From contig NZ_JBLOUI010000006.1 of assembly GCF_047807365.1 (NCBI RefSeq), forward strand, positions 16,088 to 80,087: 64,000 bases of DNA, given 5' to 3'. The notes under the pieces were generated by a model. The model saw only the letters and a program-made list of their open reading frames with translations. It had not been told where the DNA came from and searched no databases. The translations under genes and the position numbers were made by a program. Of this stretch, positions 8,952 to 17,209 are shown in pieces (position 1 is the stretch's first letter; the number at the start of each line of letters is the position of its first letter). This DNA is from Peptacetobacter sp900539645 (GTDB lineage: Bacteria; Bacillota; Clostridia; Peptostreptococcales; Peptostreptococcaceae).

Positions 8952-9137
8952 ATGCTAAACAAAAGAATATCTCCAAAAGAAATATACAGTCCAATACTAC
9001 TATCTTGGAACAGAATAAAAGATGACGAAGAAGAATTTGATGATGAGGAATTCGATGACGAGTACTACGATGAATTCAACGACGATGAAGATTACTTTGA
9101 AGATGAGGACGATAACTTCGATTACTTTGACGACTAA
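8952..9137 (+). CDS. highly acidic mini-protein
   Basis: 61 residues. The first 22 are ordinary with some basic residues (MLNKRISPKEIY, ILLSWNRIK). The rest is almost only Asp, Glu, Tyr and Phe. A strong ribosome site (AAGGAGGG) sits 7 nt before ATG 8952, which argues that it is translated. No family is recognised. It is divergent from the HTH-VWA pair. It could mimic nucleic acid or bind cations or a basic partner; both ideas are speculation. Confidence 0.6.
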   Translation: MLNKRISPKEIYSPILLSWNRIKDDEEEFDDEEFDDEYYDEFNDDEDYFEDEDDNFDYFDD

Positions 9138-9148
9138 AATTAAATAAA

Positions 9149-9174
9149 ATGTTATTAGCCTAGGCTAATAACAT
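9149..9174. repeat. 26-bp perfect palindrome
   Basis: ATGTTATTAGCC (9149-9160), TA, and then its exact complement to 9174; the centre is CCTAGG. It starts 12 bp after the stop of the acidic mini-protein. On the minus strand it is followed by a T-rich stretch, so it may be a second terminator for ppdK, or the 3' end of the mini-protein transcript. Confidence 0.6.
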
Positions 9175-9205
9175 AAAAAAGGCTACTAAGCAATGCTTAG
9201 TAGCC
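9175..9205 (-). terminator. Rho-independent terminator of ppdK
   Basis: GGCTACTAAGC (9181-9191) pairs with GCTTAGTAGCC (9195-9205). On the minus strand the stem is followed by TTTTTT. In the plus direction the T tract is weak. The ppdK transcript would run through the palindromic element at 9226-9351 before reaching it. Confidence 0.8.
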
Positions 9206-9225
9206 TCATTATTTACTCTTGCAAT

Positions 9226-9351
9226 AAATCGAGGATGTTATACCCTTTCGACAATCTGCAGAACATTTTTTCTTATTTTGTTAGCTTGAAAAGCTAACAT
9301 TTAAATCAGAAAAATGTTCGAAGCCTGGAGAAAGGTATAATTCCGAGATTT
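9226..9351. repeat. imperfect-palindrome element, copy A
   Basis: A long nested hairpin. The outer stem is imperfect (for example TTATACC 9238-9244 with GGTATAA 9334-9340). Then comes an internal loop CGACAATCTGCA opposite GAAGCCTGGAGA. The inner stem GAACATTTTT (9261-9270) pairs with AAAAATGTTC (9310-9319), and TGTTAGCTT/AAGCTAACA forms the tip. It abuts the ppdK stop codon. Copies B, C and D at 45306, 51811 and 57010 share the loop signature. Confidence 0.7.
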
Positions 9352-11979
9352 TTAGTATCTTGGGTTCTTTATAGAAGCCTGTGCAGCTGCAAGTCTTGCT
9401 ATTGGCACTCTGTATGGAGAGCAAGATACATAGTTTAATCCTGTGTTGTAGCAGAATTCAACTGAAGATGGTTCTCCACCGTGTTCACCACATATACCAA
9501 GTTTTAATTCTGGTTTAACACTTCTACCTAATTTAGCACCCATCTGAACAAGTTTTCCTATACCTTTCTGGTCTAGTACCTGGAATGGATCTTTTTCAAG
9601 TATTTCTTTTTCTACGTATTCACCTAAGAATTTACCAGCGTCATCTCTTGAATATCCGAATCCCATCTGAGTAAGGTCATTAGTACCGAAACTGAAGAAG
9701 TCTGCAACTTCTGCTATTTCATCAGCAGTTAAGCAAGCTCTTGGTATTTCTATCATTGTACCTACTGTGTAGTCAACTTTAACACCTTTTTCTTCCATAA
9801 CTTTTTCAGCTGTTTCTTCTATCATTCCTCTTATAAGTTTTAATTCGTTTACTTCACCTACTAGTGGAACCATTATTTCTGGATGAACTTCTACACCTTT
9901 GTTTATTGCTTCTATAGCACCTTCTATTATAGCTCTAGCCTGCATTACGCATATTTCTGGGTAAGTAACAGCAAGTCTACAACCTCTGTGTCCTAGCATT
10001 GGGTTGAATTCTTCAAGATCAACTATTCTCTTTCTTATTTCTGATTCATCTATTCCCATACTTGCTGCAAGTTCAGCTATTGTTTCATCATCCTGTGGTA
10101 AGAATTCATGTAGAGGTGGGTCAAGAAGTCTTATATTAACCGGTTTACCTTCCATAACTTCGAATATTTCTAAGAAGTCCTGTCTCTGCATTGGAAGTAT
10201 TTTAGCTAAAGCTTTTTCTCTCTGTTCAACGTCTTTAGAAAGTATCATTTCTCTAACTGCTGGTATTCTATCTTCTTCAAAGAACATGTGCTCAGTTCTA
10301 CATAATCCTATACCTTCAGCACCAAATTCTACTGCTGCTTTAGCATCTCTTGGGTTATCTGCGTTTGTTCTAACCATCATCTGTTTAGTTTCATCAACCC
10401 AGTTCATTAATTTTTCGAAGTTTCCTGTAACTTCTACTGGAGACTGTTTAACTTCTCCTAAGTATACTTTACCAGTTGAACCATCTATTGATAAGAAGTC
10501 ACCTTCTTTTATAGTAAGTTCTCCTGCTCTTATTTCTTTAGCTGCTTCGTCAACTTTTATTTCTCCACAACCAGCTACACAACATTTACCCATACCTCTG
10601 GCAACAACTGCTGCATGAGATGTCATACCACCTCTAGCTGTTAATATCCCTTCAGCTTTTACCATACCTTCTATATCTTCTGGAGAAGTTTCCTGTCTAA
10701 CAAGAAGAACTTTTTCTCCATCTTCAACTGCAGCAACAACATCGTCAGCATTGAAGTAAACTTTACCACAAGCTGCACCTGGAGATGCTGGAAGACCTTT
10801 AGCTAATACAGTAGCTTCTTTTAAAGCTTTATCTTCAAATGTTGGATGTAATAATTGGTCTAACTGGTTAGGTTCAACTCTCATTATAGCTTCTTTTTTA
10901 TCTATTATTCCTGCTTCAACTAAATCAACAGCAACGTTTATAGCAGCTTTAGCTGTTCTCTTACCATTTCTAGTCTGAAGTATGAATAATTTTTCATTTT
11001 CTATAGTAAATTCTATATCCTGCATATCTTTGTAATGATTTTCAAGTATCTGAGTTACTTTTACGAACTGGTCGTATATTTCTGGCATTACATTCTGAAG
11101 AGTAGATATATCCTGTGGAGTTCTTATACCTGCAACAACGTCTTCACCCTGTGCATTTATTAAGTATTCACCGAATAATTTATTTTCTCCAGTAGCTGGG
11201 TTTCTTGTGAAAGCAACACCTGTACCACTTGTTTCACCCATATTACCGAATACCATTGACTGTATATTTACTGCTGTACCAAGTTTATGAGATATATCGT
11301 TTAATTTACGATATACTATAGCTCTTGGGTTGTTCCAAGATCTGAACACTGCTTCTATAGCAAGCATTAACTGTTCTTTTGGATCCTGTGGGAAGTCAGT
11401 TTTAACTTCTTTTTTGTATATAGCTTTGAATTCTTCAACTATACCTTTTAAATCTTCAGTAGTTAAATCAGTATCGAATTTGTATCCTTTTTCTTCTTTA
11501 ACTCTGTCTAATACGTTTTCAAATTTATATTTTGGAACTTCCATAGCAACATCTGAGAACATCTGTATGAATCTTCTGTAACTATCATAAGCAAATCTTT
11601 CATTCTGAGTTGCATCTGCTAATCCTAATACACTGTTATCATTTAAACCAAGGTTTAATATAGTATCCATCATACCTGGCATTGAGAATACAGCACCTGA
11701 ACGAACTGATACTAATAAAGGATTTTTAGTGCATCCTAATTTTTTACCCTGTAATTCTTCTAATTCTGCAAGATGTTTTTCTATTTCTGCTACGATTTCT
11801 GCTCTTATAGTTTTTTCATTATCGTAGTAATCATTACAAGCATCTGTAGTTATTGTAAATCCCTGAGGAACTGGTAGTCCTATTTTAGTCATTTCTGCTA
11901 AATTGGCTCCTTTACCTCCTAGTAAAGATTTCATTTCTTTACTACCTTCACTAAAACTATAAACATACTTAGTTTCCAT
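9352..11979 (-). CDS. ppdK: pyruvate, phosphate dikinase
   Basis: 875 residues, full length. The N-terminal ATP-grasp part begins METKYVYSFSEG with GGKGANLAEMTKIGLPVPQGF. The phosphohistidine domain has GGMTSHAAVVARGMG with the catalytic His. The C-terminal PEP/pyruvate barrel has RTEHMFF, MLGHRGCR and GICGEHGGEP. It interconverts pyruvate, ATP and Pi with PEP, AMP and PPi (EC 2.7.9.1), which in anaerobes can serve glycolysis or gluconeogenesis. It starts at ATG 11979 after GGGGG. Its regulator ppsR and the repressor gene ccpN lie directly upstream. Confidence 0.97.
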   Translation of the reverse strand: METKYVYSFSEGSKEMKSLLGGKGANLAEMTKIGLPVPQGFTITTDACNDYYDNEKTIRAEIVAEIEKHLAELEELQGKKLGCTKNPLLVSVRSGAVFSMPGMMDTILNLGLNDNSVLGLADATQNERFAYDSYRRFIQMFSDVAMEVPKYKFENVLDRVKEEKGYKFDTDLTTEDLKGIVEEFKAIYKKEVKTDFPQDPKEQLMLAIEAVFRSWNNPRAIVYRKLNDISHKLGTAVNIQSMVFGNMGETSGTGVAFTRNPATGENKLFGEYLINAQGEDVVAGIRTPQDISTLQNVMPEIYDQFVKVTQILENHYKDMQDIEFTIENEKLFILQTRNGKRTAKAAINVAVDLVEAGIIDKKEAIMRVEPNQLDQLLHPTFEDKALKEATVLAKGLPASPGAACGKVYFNADDVVAAVEDGEKVLLVRQETSPEDIEGMVKAEGILTARGGMTSHAAVVARGMGKCCVAGCGEIKVDEAAKEIRAGELTIKEGDFLSIDGSTGKVYLGEVKQSPVEVTGNFEKLMNWVDETKQMMVRTNADNPRDAKAAVEFGAEGIGLCRTEHMFFEEDRIPAVREMILSKDVEQREKALAKILPMQRQDFLEIFEVMEGKPVNIRLLDPPLHEFLPQDDETIAELAASMGIDESEIRKRIVDLEEFNPMLGHRGCRLAVTYPEICVMQARAIIEGAIEAINKGVEVHPEIMVPLVGEVNELKLIRGMIEETAEKVMEEKGVKVDYTVGTMIEIPRACLTADEIAEVADFFSFGTNDLTQMGFGYSRDDAGKFLGEYVEKEILEKDPFQVLDQKGIGKLVQMGAKLGRSVKPELKLGICGEHGGEPSSVEFCYNTGLNYVSCSPYRVPIARLAAAQASIKNPRY

Positions 11980-12113
11980 TTTTTAACCCCCATTAAATTT
12001 AAAAATTTATAACCTTAAACTTTTTGATATTATATTTATTTAAAGTGGTTGTATTTTTCAACCACTATTTAACATTTTTTACACACTTTACATTCTATTC
12101 AATTACGTTAGAA

Positions 12114-12953
12114 TTATATTTCTCCGTCCTTGAATATGTTTAACCCATTTTCTTTCATTATATCTAGAATTATTCCAGCTGTTTCTTCTATAGCCTTATT
12201 TGCTACATTGATAACTGGACATCCTAATCTTTTGAATACGTTTTCAGAATAGTCAAGCTCATCTAGTATTCTTTCAAAGTTAGCGTAGTTTGCTTTGCTT
12301 GAAAGTCCTAATGCTTTAAGTCTTTCAGTTCTGATTTCATTTAATTTTTCTGGTGAATTAGTAAGCCCTATAATTTTTTTAGTACTTACTTCAGATAATT
12401 CTTTTGGAATCGGAACTTCTGGAACTAGAGGAACATTTGCCACTTTTATATGTTTATTAGCTAAATACATACTAAGTGGAGTTTTTGATGTTCTTGATAT
12501 ACCTACAAGAACTAAATCAGCTTTAAGAACTCCTCTTGGATCTTTACCATCGTCATACTTAACAGCAAACTCTATTGCGTCTATTCTCTTGAAGTATGAT
12601 TCATCTAACTTTCTTATTATTCCTGGTTCTCTTTTTGGTTTTTTTTCTAAACGACTGCTTATTTTTTTTAGCATATCTGACATAAGGTCTATTGAGCTGA
12701 TTCCTTCTCTTTCTGAGAATTCTGTTATAATATCGCACATTTCATCTTCAACTAATGTGTAAACTACTATAGCATCTTCTTTTTTAGCATTTTCTAATAT
12801 ATCTAAAAGCATTTCCTTTTCTGTTACAAAAGGAAATCTTTTTATCTCGTATGGATCACGACCGTAGAACTGTGACATAGCCGCCTTTATCATATTTCTA
12901 GCAGTTTCTCCAATCGAATCAGATATTGCATATATCATCAACTTATTATCCAC
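12114..12953 (-). CDS. ppsR: PPDK regulatory protein (bifunctional kinase/phosphorylase)
   Basis: About 279 residues of the DUF299 family. A P-loop-like motif, GISRTSKTPLS, lies near residue 150. These proteins use ADP to phosphorylate and inactivate PPDK on a threonine next to the catalytic His, and reverse this with Pi. The ppdK gene is the next gene downstream, which fits exactly. I place the start at GTG 12953, because AGGAGG sits 7 nt upstream; the ATG at 12959 lies only 1 nt after that ribosome site. The ribosome site abuts the ccpN stop codon, so the two are probably co-translated. Confidence 0.92.
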   Translation of the reverse strand: MDNKLMIYAISDSIGETARNMIKAAMSQFYGRDPYEIKRFPFVTEKEMLLDILENAKKEDAIVVYTLVEDEMCDIITEFSEREGISSIDLMSDMLKKISSRLEKKPKREPGIIRKLDESYFKRIDAIEFAVKYDDGKDPRGVLKADLVLVGISRTSKTPLSMYLANKHIKVANVPLVPEVPIPKELSEVSTKKIIGLTNSPEKLNEIRTERLKALGLSSKANYANFERILDELDYSENVFKRLGCPVINVANKAIEETAGIILDIMKENGLNIFKDGEI

Positions 12954-12964
12954 TGACATTCCTC

Positions 12965-13603
12965 CTAACTATCTACCATTTCTAAAAATAATTTGGTTAT
13001 ATTCGTTTTAGATATTCTTCCAACAACTCTCATTTTTGACTCATCGTCCTTATCTCTTTCAACTATAGGAACTGAATCAACTTCATGCTCTATTATCTTT
13101 TTAGCTGCTGTAGTTATTGAATCATCTTTATTCAACGTTACTATGTTAGGCATTCTAGTCATTATCATACCAATAGGCATCTTATTTATATCTGCACCAC
13201 CTATTGTTGCCTTTAGAAGGTCTTTTCTTGAAACAACACCACATAGATTGTCATTATCGTCAATTATAACTATACTTCCTACATCAGATAGGAACATTGT
13301 AACAATTGTATCGTATATACTCGAATCTTTCTTTACTAGTGTTGGAATACTCATAACACTTTCAACTTTTCTCTCTTTTATATTACTTCCTATTAGATTG
13401 ATTTCGTTTACTCCTGAGTAAAAATATCCAACTTTAGGTCTTGCATCAAGTATTCCTGTCATAGTTAATATGGCAAGATCTGATCTAAGTGTAGCACGAG
13501 TGACATTTAAACTTGCGGCAATTCTTTCACTTGTTATAGGTTCATGTTCCTTAACTATATCTATTATCTTTAACTGCCTATCATTAAGCTGAATTTTAAT
13601 CAC
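12965..13603 (-). CDS. ccpN: CcpN-type repressor: HTH plus paired CBS domains
   Basis: 212 residues. Residues 1-60 form a winged helix (RQLKIIDIVKEHEPITSERIAASLNVTRATLRSDLAILTMTGIL). Residues about 75-205 form two CBS domains (SIYDTIVTMFLSDVGSIVIIDD; DSITTAAKKIIEHEVDSVPIVE). CcpN represses gluconeogenic genes in Bacillus, where ccpN also precedes the ppsR homologue. Here the operon continues to ppdK, so it likely controls this unit in response to an adenylate ligand. The start is probably GTG 13603 after GGAGG; spacing is short. Confidence 0.85.
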   Translation of the reverse strand: MIKIQLNDRQLKIIDIVKEHEPITSERIAASLNVTRATLRSDLAILTMTGILDARPKVGYFYSGVNEINLIGSNIKERKVESVMSIPTLVKKDSSIYDTIVTMFLSDVGSIVIIDDNDNLCGVVSRKDLLKATIGGADINKMPIGMIMTRMPNIVTLNKDDSITTAAKKIIEHEVDSVPIVERDKDDESKMRVVGRISKTNITKLFLEMVDS

Positions 13604-14192
13604 CTTCCTCCATTGTGCTATACTTTATTCCTTAGCACGCTTATATTGTATATTATATAACCTTATGTACCATTCTGTAAATAGAAAAATTATATTTTAT
13701 TTATAAATACAGTACATTATTTATAATTTATACCATATTTATGATATATTAATATATTTTTTATGTCTATTTACATGATATCAGCTCATCCTATTTATAA
13801 TTATAACTCATATTTAATGTATTATAAATAGTATATTATAATTTTTCTATTTTATTTTTTATTTTCTTTTAATAATTAATTATTTTTGAATATTTTCTAA
13901 GCTTTTATCTTTAATTTTTAATTAATTATATTAAATATACCCTATGTATTTAAAATACATACAATCTTTTTAAAGATTTTTAAATAAATTGTTATAGACT
14001 AATCTATTATTTAGTATGTTTTATTTGTATTAATAATGAATAATTAAATATATTTTTTGATTTTCAAATTTATATAAAATTTCAATAGTTTTTTTCTATT
14101 TTTAATTGCTATAGATTATATTTTATTTATAATCTTTTATTTTATTGACGCAAATTATTTTTTTCTATATTCTTAATTTGAGGTGATAAATT
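13604..14192. other. 589-bp AT-rich intergenic region
   Basis: It separates the divergent ccpN and C_GCAxxG_C_C genes and is over 80 percent A+T by eye. It must hold both promoters, but so many TATA-like strings occur that I cannot choose one. The only clear signal is the ATAG-T7-CTAT motif at 14085-14099. I see no ORF, tRNA or riboswitch. Confidence 0.6.
14085..14099. promoter_or_regulatory. ATAG-T7-CTAT motif, copy 2
   Basis: ATAGTTTTTTTCTAT, identical to the copies at 5876 and 22384. It lies 94 bp upstream of the C_GCAxxG_C_C gene. A candidate operator. Confidence 0.4.
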
Positions 14193-14627
14193 ATGATAAC
14201 AACAAATGAAGTTGCAGAATTATTTGCACAGGGATTCGACTGCTCTCAGGTAATTGTTTCTTATTTTGCAGAAGATTTAGGAATTGATGACAAAACAGCA
14301 AAAAAAATGGCTGCTTGTTTTGGAGCAGGTATGTTTGCCGGAGAAACATGTGGCGCATATGCTGGTGCATTAATGGTTATAGGTCTAAAATATGGTCATT
14401 ATGAGCCAAATACTCCAGATGTCAAAAATCAAAACATAGGAAAACTTATGGAATTCAAGCAGAAATTCGCAGAAAAACACAACTCTTGTGTATGTAAAAA
14501 TCTACTTGATGGCTTAAATCCATCTATACCTGAAGATATGAATGTATTACTAGAAAGTGGTAAAATGATGTCATTCTGTCCTCAGCTAGTAGTAGATATA
14601 ATAGAAGTTTTAGAAGAAATATTATAA
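14193..14627 (+). CDS. C_GCAxxG_C_C family redox protein
   Basis: 144 residues with the family's spaced cysteines: GFDCSQ, AACFGAGMFAGETCGAYAGA, then two further Cys in CVCKN and one in FCPQ. The family is defined by the pattern C-x(n)-GCAxxG-x(n)-C-x(n)-C; its function is unproven, but it is thought to be a redox or metal protein. It starts at ATG 14193 after GAGGTG. It converges on the radical-SAM gene cluster and shares an upstream motif with both rhodanese genes, so a role in the same physiology is plausible but inferred. Confidence 0.8.
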   Translation: MITTNEVAELFAQGFDCSQVIVSYFAEDLGIDDKTAKKMAACFGAGMFAGETCGAYAGALMVIGLKYGHYEPNTPDVKNQNIGKLMEFKQKFAEKHNSCVCKNLLDGLNPSIPEDMNVLLESGKMMSFCPQLVVDIIEVLEEIL

Positions 14628-14632
14628 AAAAA

Positions 14633-14664
14633 CAGCTGTTGTAATTTTATTTTTACAACAGCCT
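14633..14664. terminator. bidirectional terminator
   Basis: GCTGTTGTAA (14635-14644) pairs with TTACAACAGC (14653-14662), with A-rich and T-rich flanks. It separates the plus-strand redox gene from the end of the selenodomain operon. Confidence 0.85.
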
Positions 14665-14689
14665 ATTTTTTATTTATTTGTTATATATT

Positions 14690-15667
14690 TTATTCAGTTG
14701 TACATCCACCACAACTTGATCCTTCTCCAGCGCAACAAGCATAGCAGTGTTTTCCAGTTATTATATTTCTTACTTCTATTCCATCTTTACATAAATCAAA
14801 TATGTTTTTCTTTCCCTCGATTTCAAGATCTTCAGCCTGGTTGAAGTCACAGTCGTAAACCTTTCCATCCCAACCTACTGATATCTGATCTCTACACATC
14901 ATATTTTCTACAGCACTTTCATTGAAACTTCCTTCTAGTTTACACATATATGGTACTAGATTTCCACTTCTTTCAAGAAATGCTCCAAATCTTCCTATTG
15001 GATTGTTTATTATATTAAATACACAGTTAAATACTATTCCATGATCAGCAAATAATTTTGATTTATACTGTTTTGTTAAACTTTCCTGAGATGGTGGGAA
15101 GAATGCTCCACCTGGATTGTATACTAAGTTTAATACTAAGTCTTTATCTTTTCCGTATCCAAGTTCATTTAATCTCTGAAGTCCAGATATTACTTTTTTA
15201 AATACTCCTTTACCTCTCTGTCTATCACAGTCTTTTTCTGAGTAGTATGGTAAAGATGCAACCACTTCTATTTTATTTTCAGCAAATTTTTCTGGAAGGT
15301 GAGTATATTCTTCTTCCTGAAGTATTACTATATTACTTCTAACTATTACTCTATCAACTAATTTTGCAGATTCTTCCATGAACCATTCAAAATTAGGGTT
15401 CATTTCTGGAGCACCACCAGTTATGTCTATTGTAGTAAATGAAGGATTCTTTTTAACTAATTCTAAACAAGCTTCCATCACTTCTTTTGGCATTATTTCT
15501 TTTCTATTTGGACCTGCTTCAACATGACAGTGTTTACAAGCTAAGTTACATAAAGTCCCTATATTTACCTGTAAAGTTGATAAATTTTCGTTAGTTTTTA
15601 GCCATTCTTTATGCTCTACTTTTTCTGCAAATGGTGTTATACATTCAAGACAGTCTAATCTATTCAT
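14690..15667 (-). CDS. arsS: radical SAM/Cys-rich ('selenodomain', ArsS-like) protein
   Basis: 325 residues. The radical SAM cluster motif CxxxCxxC is at Cys40, Cys44 and Cys47 (CNLACKHC). The DUF3641-type C-terminus ends in CYACCAGEGSSCGGC. In many relatives a residue in this C-terminal motif is selenocysteine; here every position is an ordinary Cys codon. The family is annotated as arsenosugar biosynthesis radical SAM protein, or as rSAM/selenodomain protein. The exact reaction in this organism is unknown and no arsenic methyltransferase is in the window. It starts at ATG 15667 after AAGGGGG. It is the last gene of its operon and follows the peroxidase-like gene by about 18 bp. Confidence 0.85.
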   Translation of the reverse strand: MNRLDCLECITPFAEKVEHKEWLKTNENLSTLQVNIGTLCNLACKHCHVEAGPNRKEIMPKEVMEACLELVKKNPSFTTIDITGGAPEMNPNFEWFMEESAKLVDRVIVRSNIVILQEEEYTHLPEKFAENKIEVVASLPYYSEKDCDRQRGKGVFKKVISGLQRLNELGYGKDKDLVLNLVYNPGGAFFPPSQESLTKQYKSKLFADHGIVFNCVFNIINNPIGRFGAFLERSGNLVPYMCKLEGSFNESAVENMMCRDQISVGWDGKVYDCDFNQAEDLEIEGKKNIFDLCKDGIEVRNIITGKHCYACCAGEGSSCGGCTTE

Positions 15668-15685
15668 AATAAAATCCCCCTAATT

Positions 15686-16024
15686 TTATAATTCCAATTT
15701 GTTTGCATTATTTTTCATCTGAACTCCGAATGCTAGAGTTGCTCCACCACTTATAGCTGCAGCAACGTGAAGAGCTTCTGTCATCTGTTCCTGGTTAGCA
15801 CCACTTTCTAAACATCCAGTAGTATATGCATCTATACAATATGGACATTTAACAGCGTGAGCAACTGCTAATGCTATTAAAGATTTTTCTCTCTTTGTTA
15901 ATGCTCCATCTTCAAATACTGATCCATAGTAACTCATGAATTTATTCCATAAATCCGGAGCATCTTCACCTATTATACCTGAGCCAAATTTCATTAAGTC
16001 TTCTTTTTCAAAATAACAATCCAT
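15686..16024 (-). CDS. AhpD-like peroxidase-type protein of the selenodomain cluster
   Basis: 113 residues of the carboxymuconolactone decarboxylase/AhpD fold with the redox pair Cys60-x-x-Cys63 (KCPYCIDAY). This small subfamily is the one regularly encoded beside the radical SAM/selenodomain protein. It probably acts as a thiol peroxidase or reductase for that pathway. The start is ATG 16024, with GGAGG 8 nt upstream; an upstream TTG would overlap the ribosome site. An inverted repeat sits in the leader at 16051-16112. Confidence 0.85.
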   Translation of the reverse strand: MDCYFEKEDLMKFGSGIIGEDAPDLWNKFMSYYGSVFEDGALTKREKSLIALAVAHAVKCPYCIDAYTTGCLESGANQEQMTEALHVAAAISGGATLAFGVQMKNNANKLEL

Positions 16025-16050
16025 TTTTAATTCCTCCAATTCCTATTTAT

Positions 16051-16112
16051 ATAAAAATCGGTATTTTCACAGGAAATATTAATATATTTGAAGTTCAAAA
16101 TACGATTTTTAT
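16051..16112. promoter_or_regulatory. intercistronic inverted repeat
   Basis: ATAAAAATCGGTATTTT (16051-16067) is complementary, with one bulged G, to AAAATACGATTTTTAT (16097-16112). It lies between the Fe-S gene and the peroxidase-like gene. It could be an attenuator, an RNA-processing site or an mRNA stabiliser. Confidence 0.45.
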
Positions 16113-16143
16113 CGACTACTTCTAATTTTTTGATATATACTTA

Positions 16144-17157
16144 CTATCTTTTAAACTTAAACTTCATCCTATTAGTTAAACTTTTTATTCCCTTTTCTGG
16201 CTTTTCATCTATTTCAAGAATTTCATTTAATATATGAAGTACATTCTCTGCTCCACCACGTCTAAAGTTTCCAGCACACGATGCACAGTAAACATAGAAA
16301 TCATCTCCACCTTTTTTTATTGCATCACTTGTAAATCCTGCTGATAATTCACTTTCTTTAGCAGAAGCACAACCTCCTAATCCGCAGCACTGAGCTTTTA
16401 TTATTTCAACTTTCTTATCGTCATCTCCCAAATTATCAGTATTTGGTAGGAATTTTTCTATATCTTTAAATATAAACCTAGCTTCTTTATCTGGACATGG
16501 CATAAATATCTTCATATCTCTATCCAATTTTTTGCCTATATTTAATTCATCAAGCTTCTGATAAATGCTTACAACCTTCGCATCTATTTTATTTCTTAGG
16601 AAGTAATAGCAGTTAGGACAAAGCATAACTACCTCTTCCACATCTCTTTTTTTCAACTCTTTATTTATATTATCTATTATTTTTTCAGCCTCTTTTTTTA
16701 GTCCTAGTTCAGATATAGGCTTACCACAACAATCATAAACCGTATCTATTCCATGTTCTTTTAAGATAGATGATATTTTATTTGTCGCACTAGGATAAAA
16801 AGATGGAAAGTTGCAGCCTGTAAATAACACAGTCCTACTATTTGCTGCTTTATAATTTTTAAACTTATAGTTTATTTTTTCTTTTAATAGCATTGAATAC
16901 CCGTCCTCTGCTATTTTATCACCGTTCTTTTCAACAGAATCTTCTCTCATCATAAGTGCTATTTTTCTTCCATCTATATCCTCAGGACATACTCTCTCAC
17001 AATCTCCACATAAAAAACAATTATATGCAAGATCTGGTCTTTTTGAAAAATCTGCTAAATTTAGTCCGTATTTATCTAAAAAGCTGCAATTCTTAGTACA
17101 CAGCCCACATTCAATACAATTAGCCACTTCATTTTGAAGTTTTTCCTGTACTTCCAT
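16144..17157 (-). CDS. (Fe-S)-binding protein with CCG domains
   Basis: About 337 residues. The N-terminus carries two 4Fe-4S motifs (CIECGLCTKNC; CFLCGDCERVCP). Two CCG/cysteine-rich domains follow, of the heterodisulfide-reductase subunit type (VYDCCGKP; CPNCYYF; AQCCGLGGC; YCASCAG). Such proteins pass electrons or reduce disulfide-like bonds. In this operon it likely feeds electrons to the radical SAM or peroxidase-like step. The start is uncertain: ATG 17157 has only a weak site (GGATGTGAG), and an in-frame TTG exists at 17172. It is soluble and has no membrane segment. Confidence 0.8.
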   Translation of the reverse strand: MEVQEKLQNEVANCIECGLCTKNCSFLDKYGLNLADFSKRPDLAYNCFLCGDCERVCPEDIDGRKIALMMREDSVEKNGDKIAEDGYSMLLKEKINYKFKNYKAANSRTVLFTGCNFPSFYPSATNKISSILKEHGIDTVYDCCGKPISELGLKKEAEKIIDNINKELKKRDVEEVVMLCPNCYYFLRNKIDAKVVSIYQKLDELNIGKKLDRDMKIFMPCPDKEARFIFKDIEKFLPNTDNLGDDDKKVEIIKAQCCGLGGCASAKESELSAGFTSDAIKKGGDDFYVYCASCAGNFRRGGAENVLHILNEILEIDEKPEKGIKSLTNRMKFKFKR

Positions 17158-17209
17158 ATTACTCACATCCAATTTTTAATTATTTTAATCAAACTATTTA
17201 TATTTAGGC

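Noticed and set aside
10004..10618. 204-codon frame on the plus strand inside ppdK
   Set aside because: It is antisense to a conserved gene, has Ser/Ile-rich low-complexity content and no ribosome site; a shadow frame.
13604..14192. Replication origin or attachment site in the very AT-rich gap
   Set aside because: No DnaA-box cluster, no direct repeats and no integrase nearby; it looks like ordinary divergent promoter DNA.
14690..14760. Selenocysteine in the radical SAM C-terminal motif
   Set aside because: All codons in the CYACCAGEGSSCGGC segment are TGT or TGC, and the frame closes normally with TAA.
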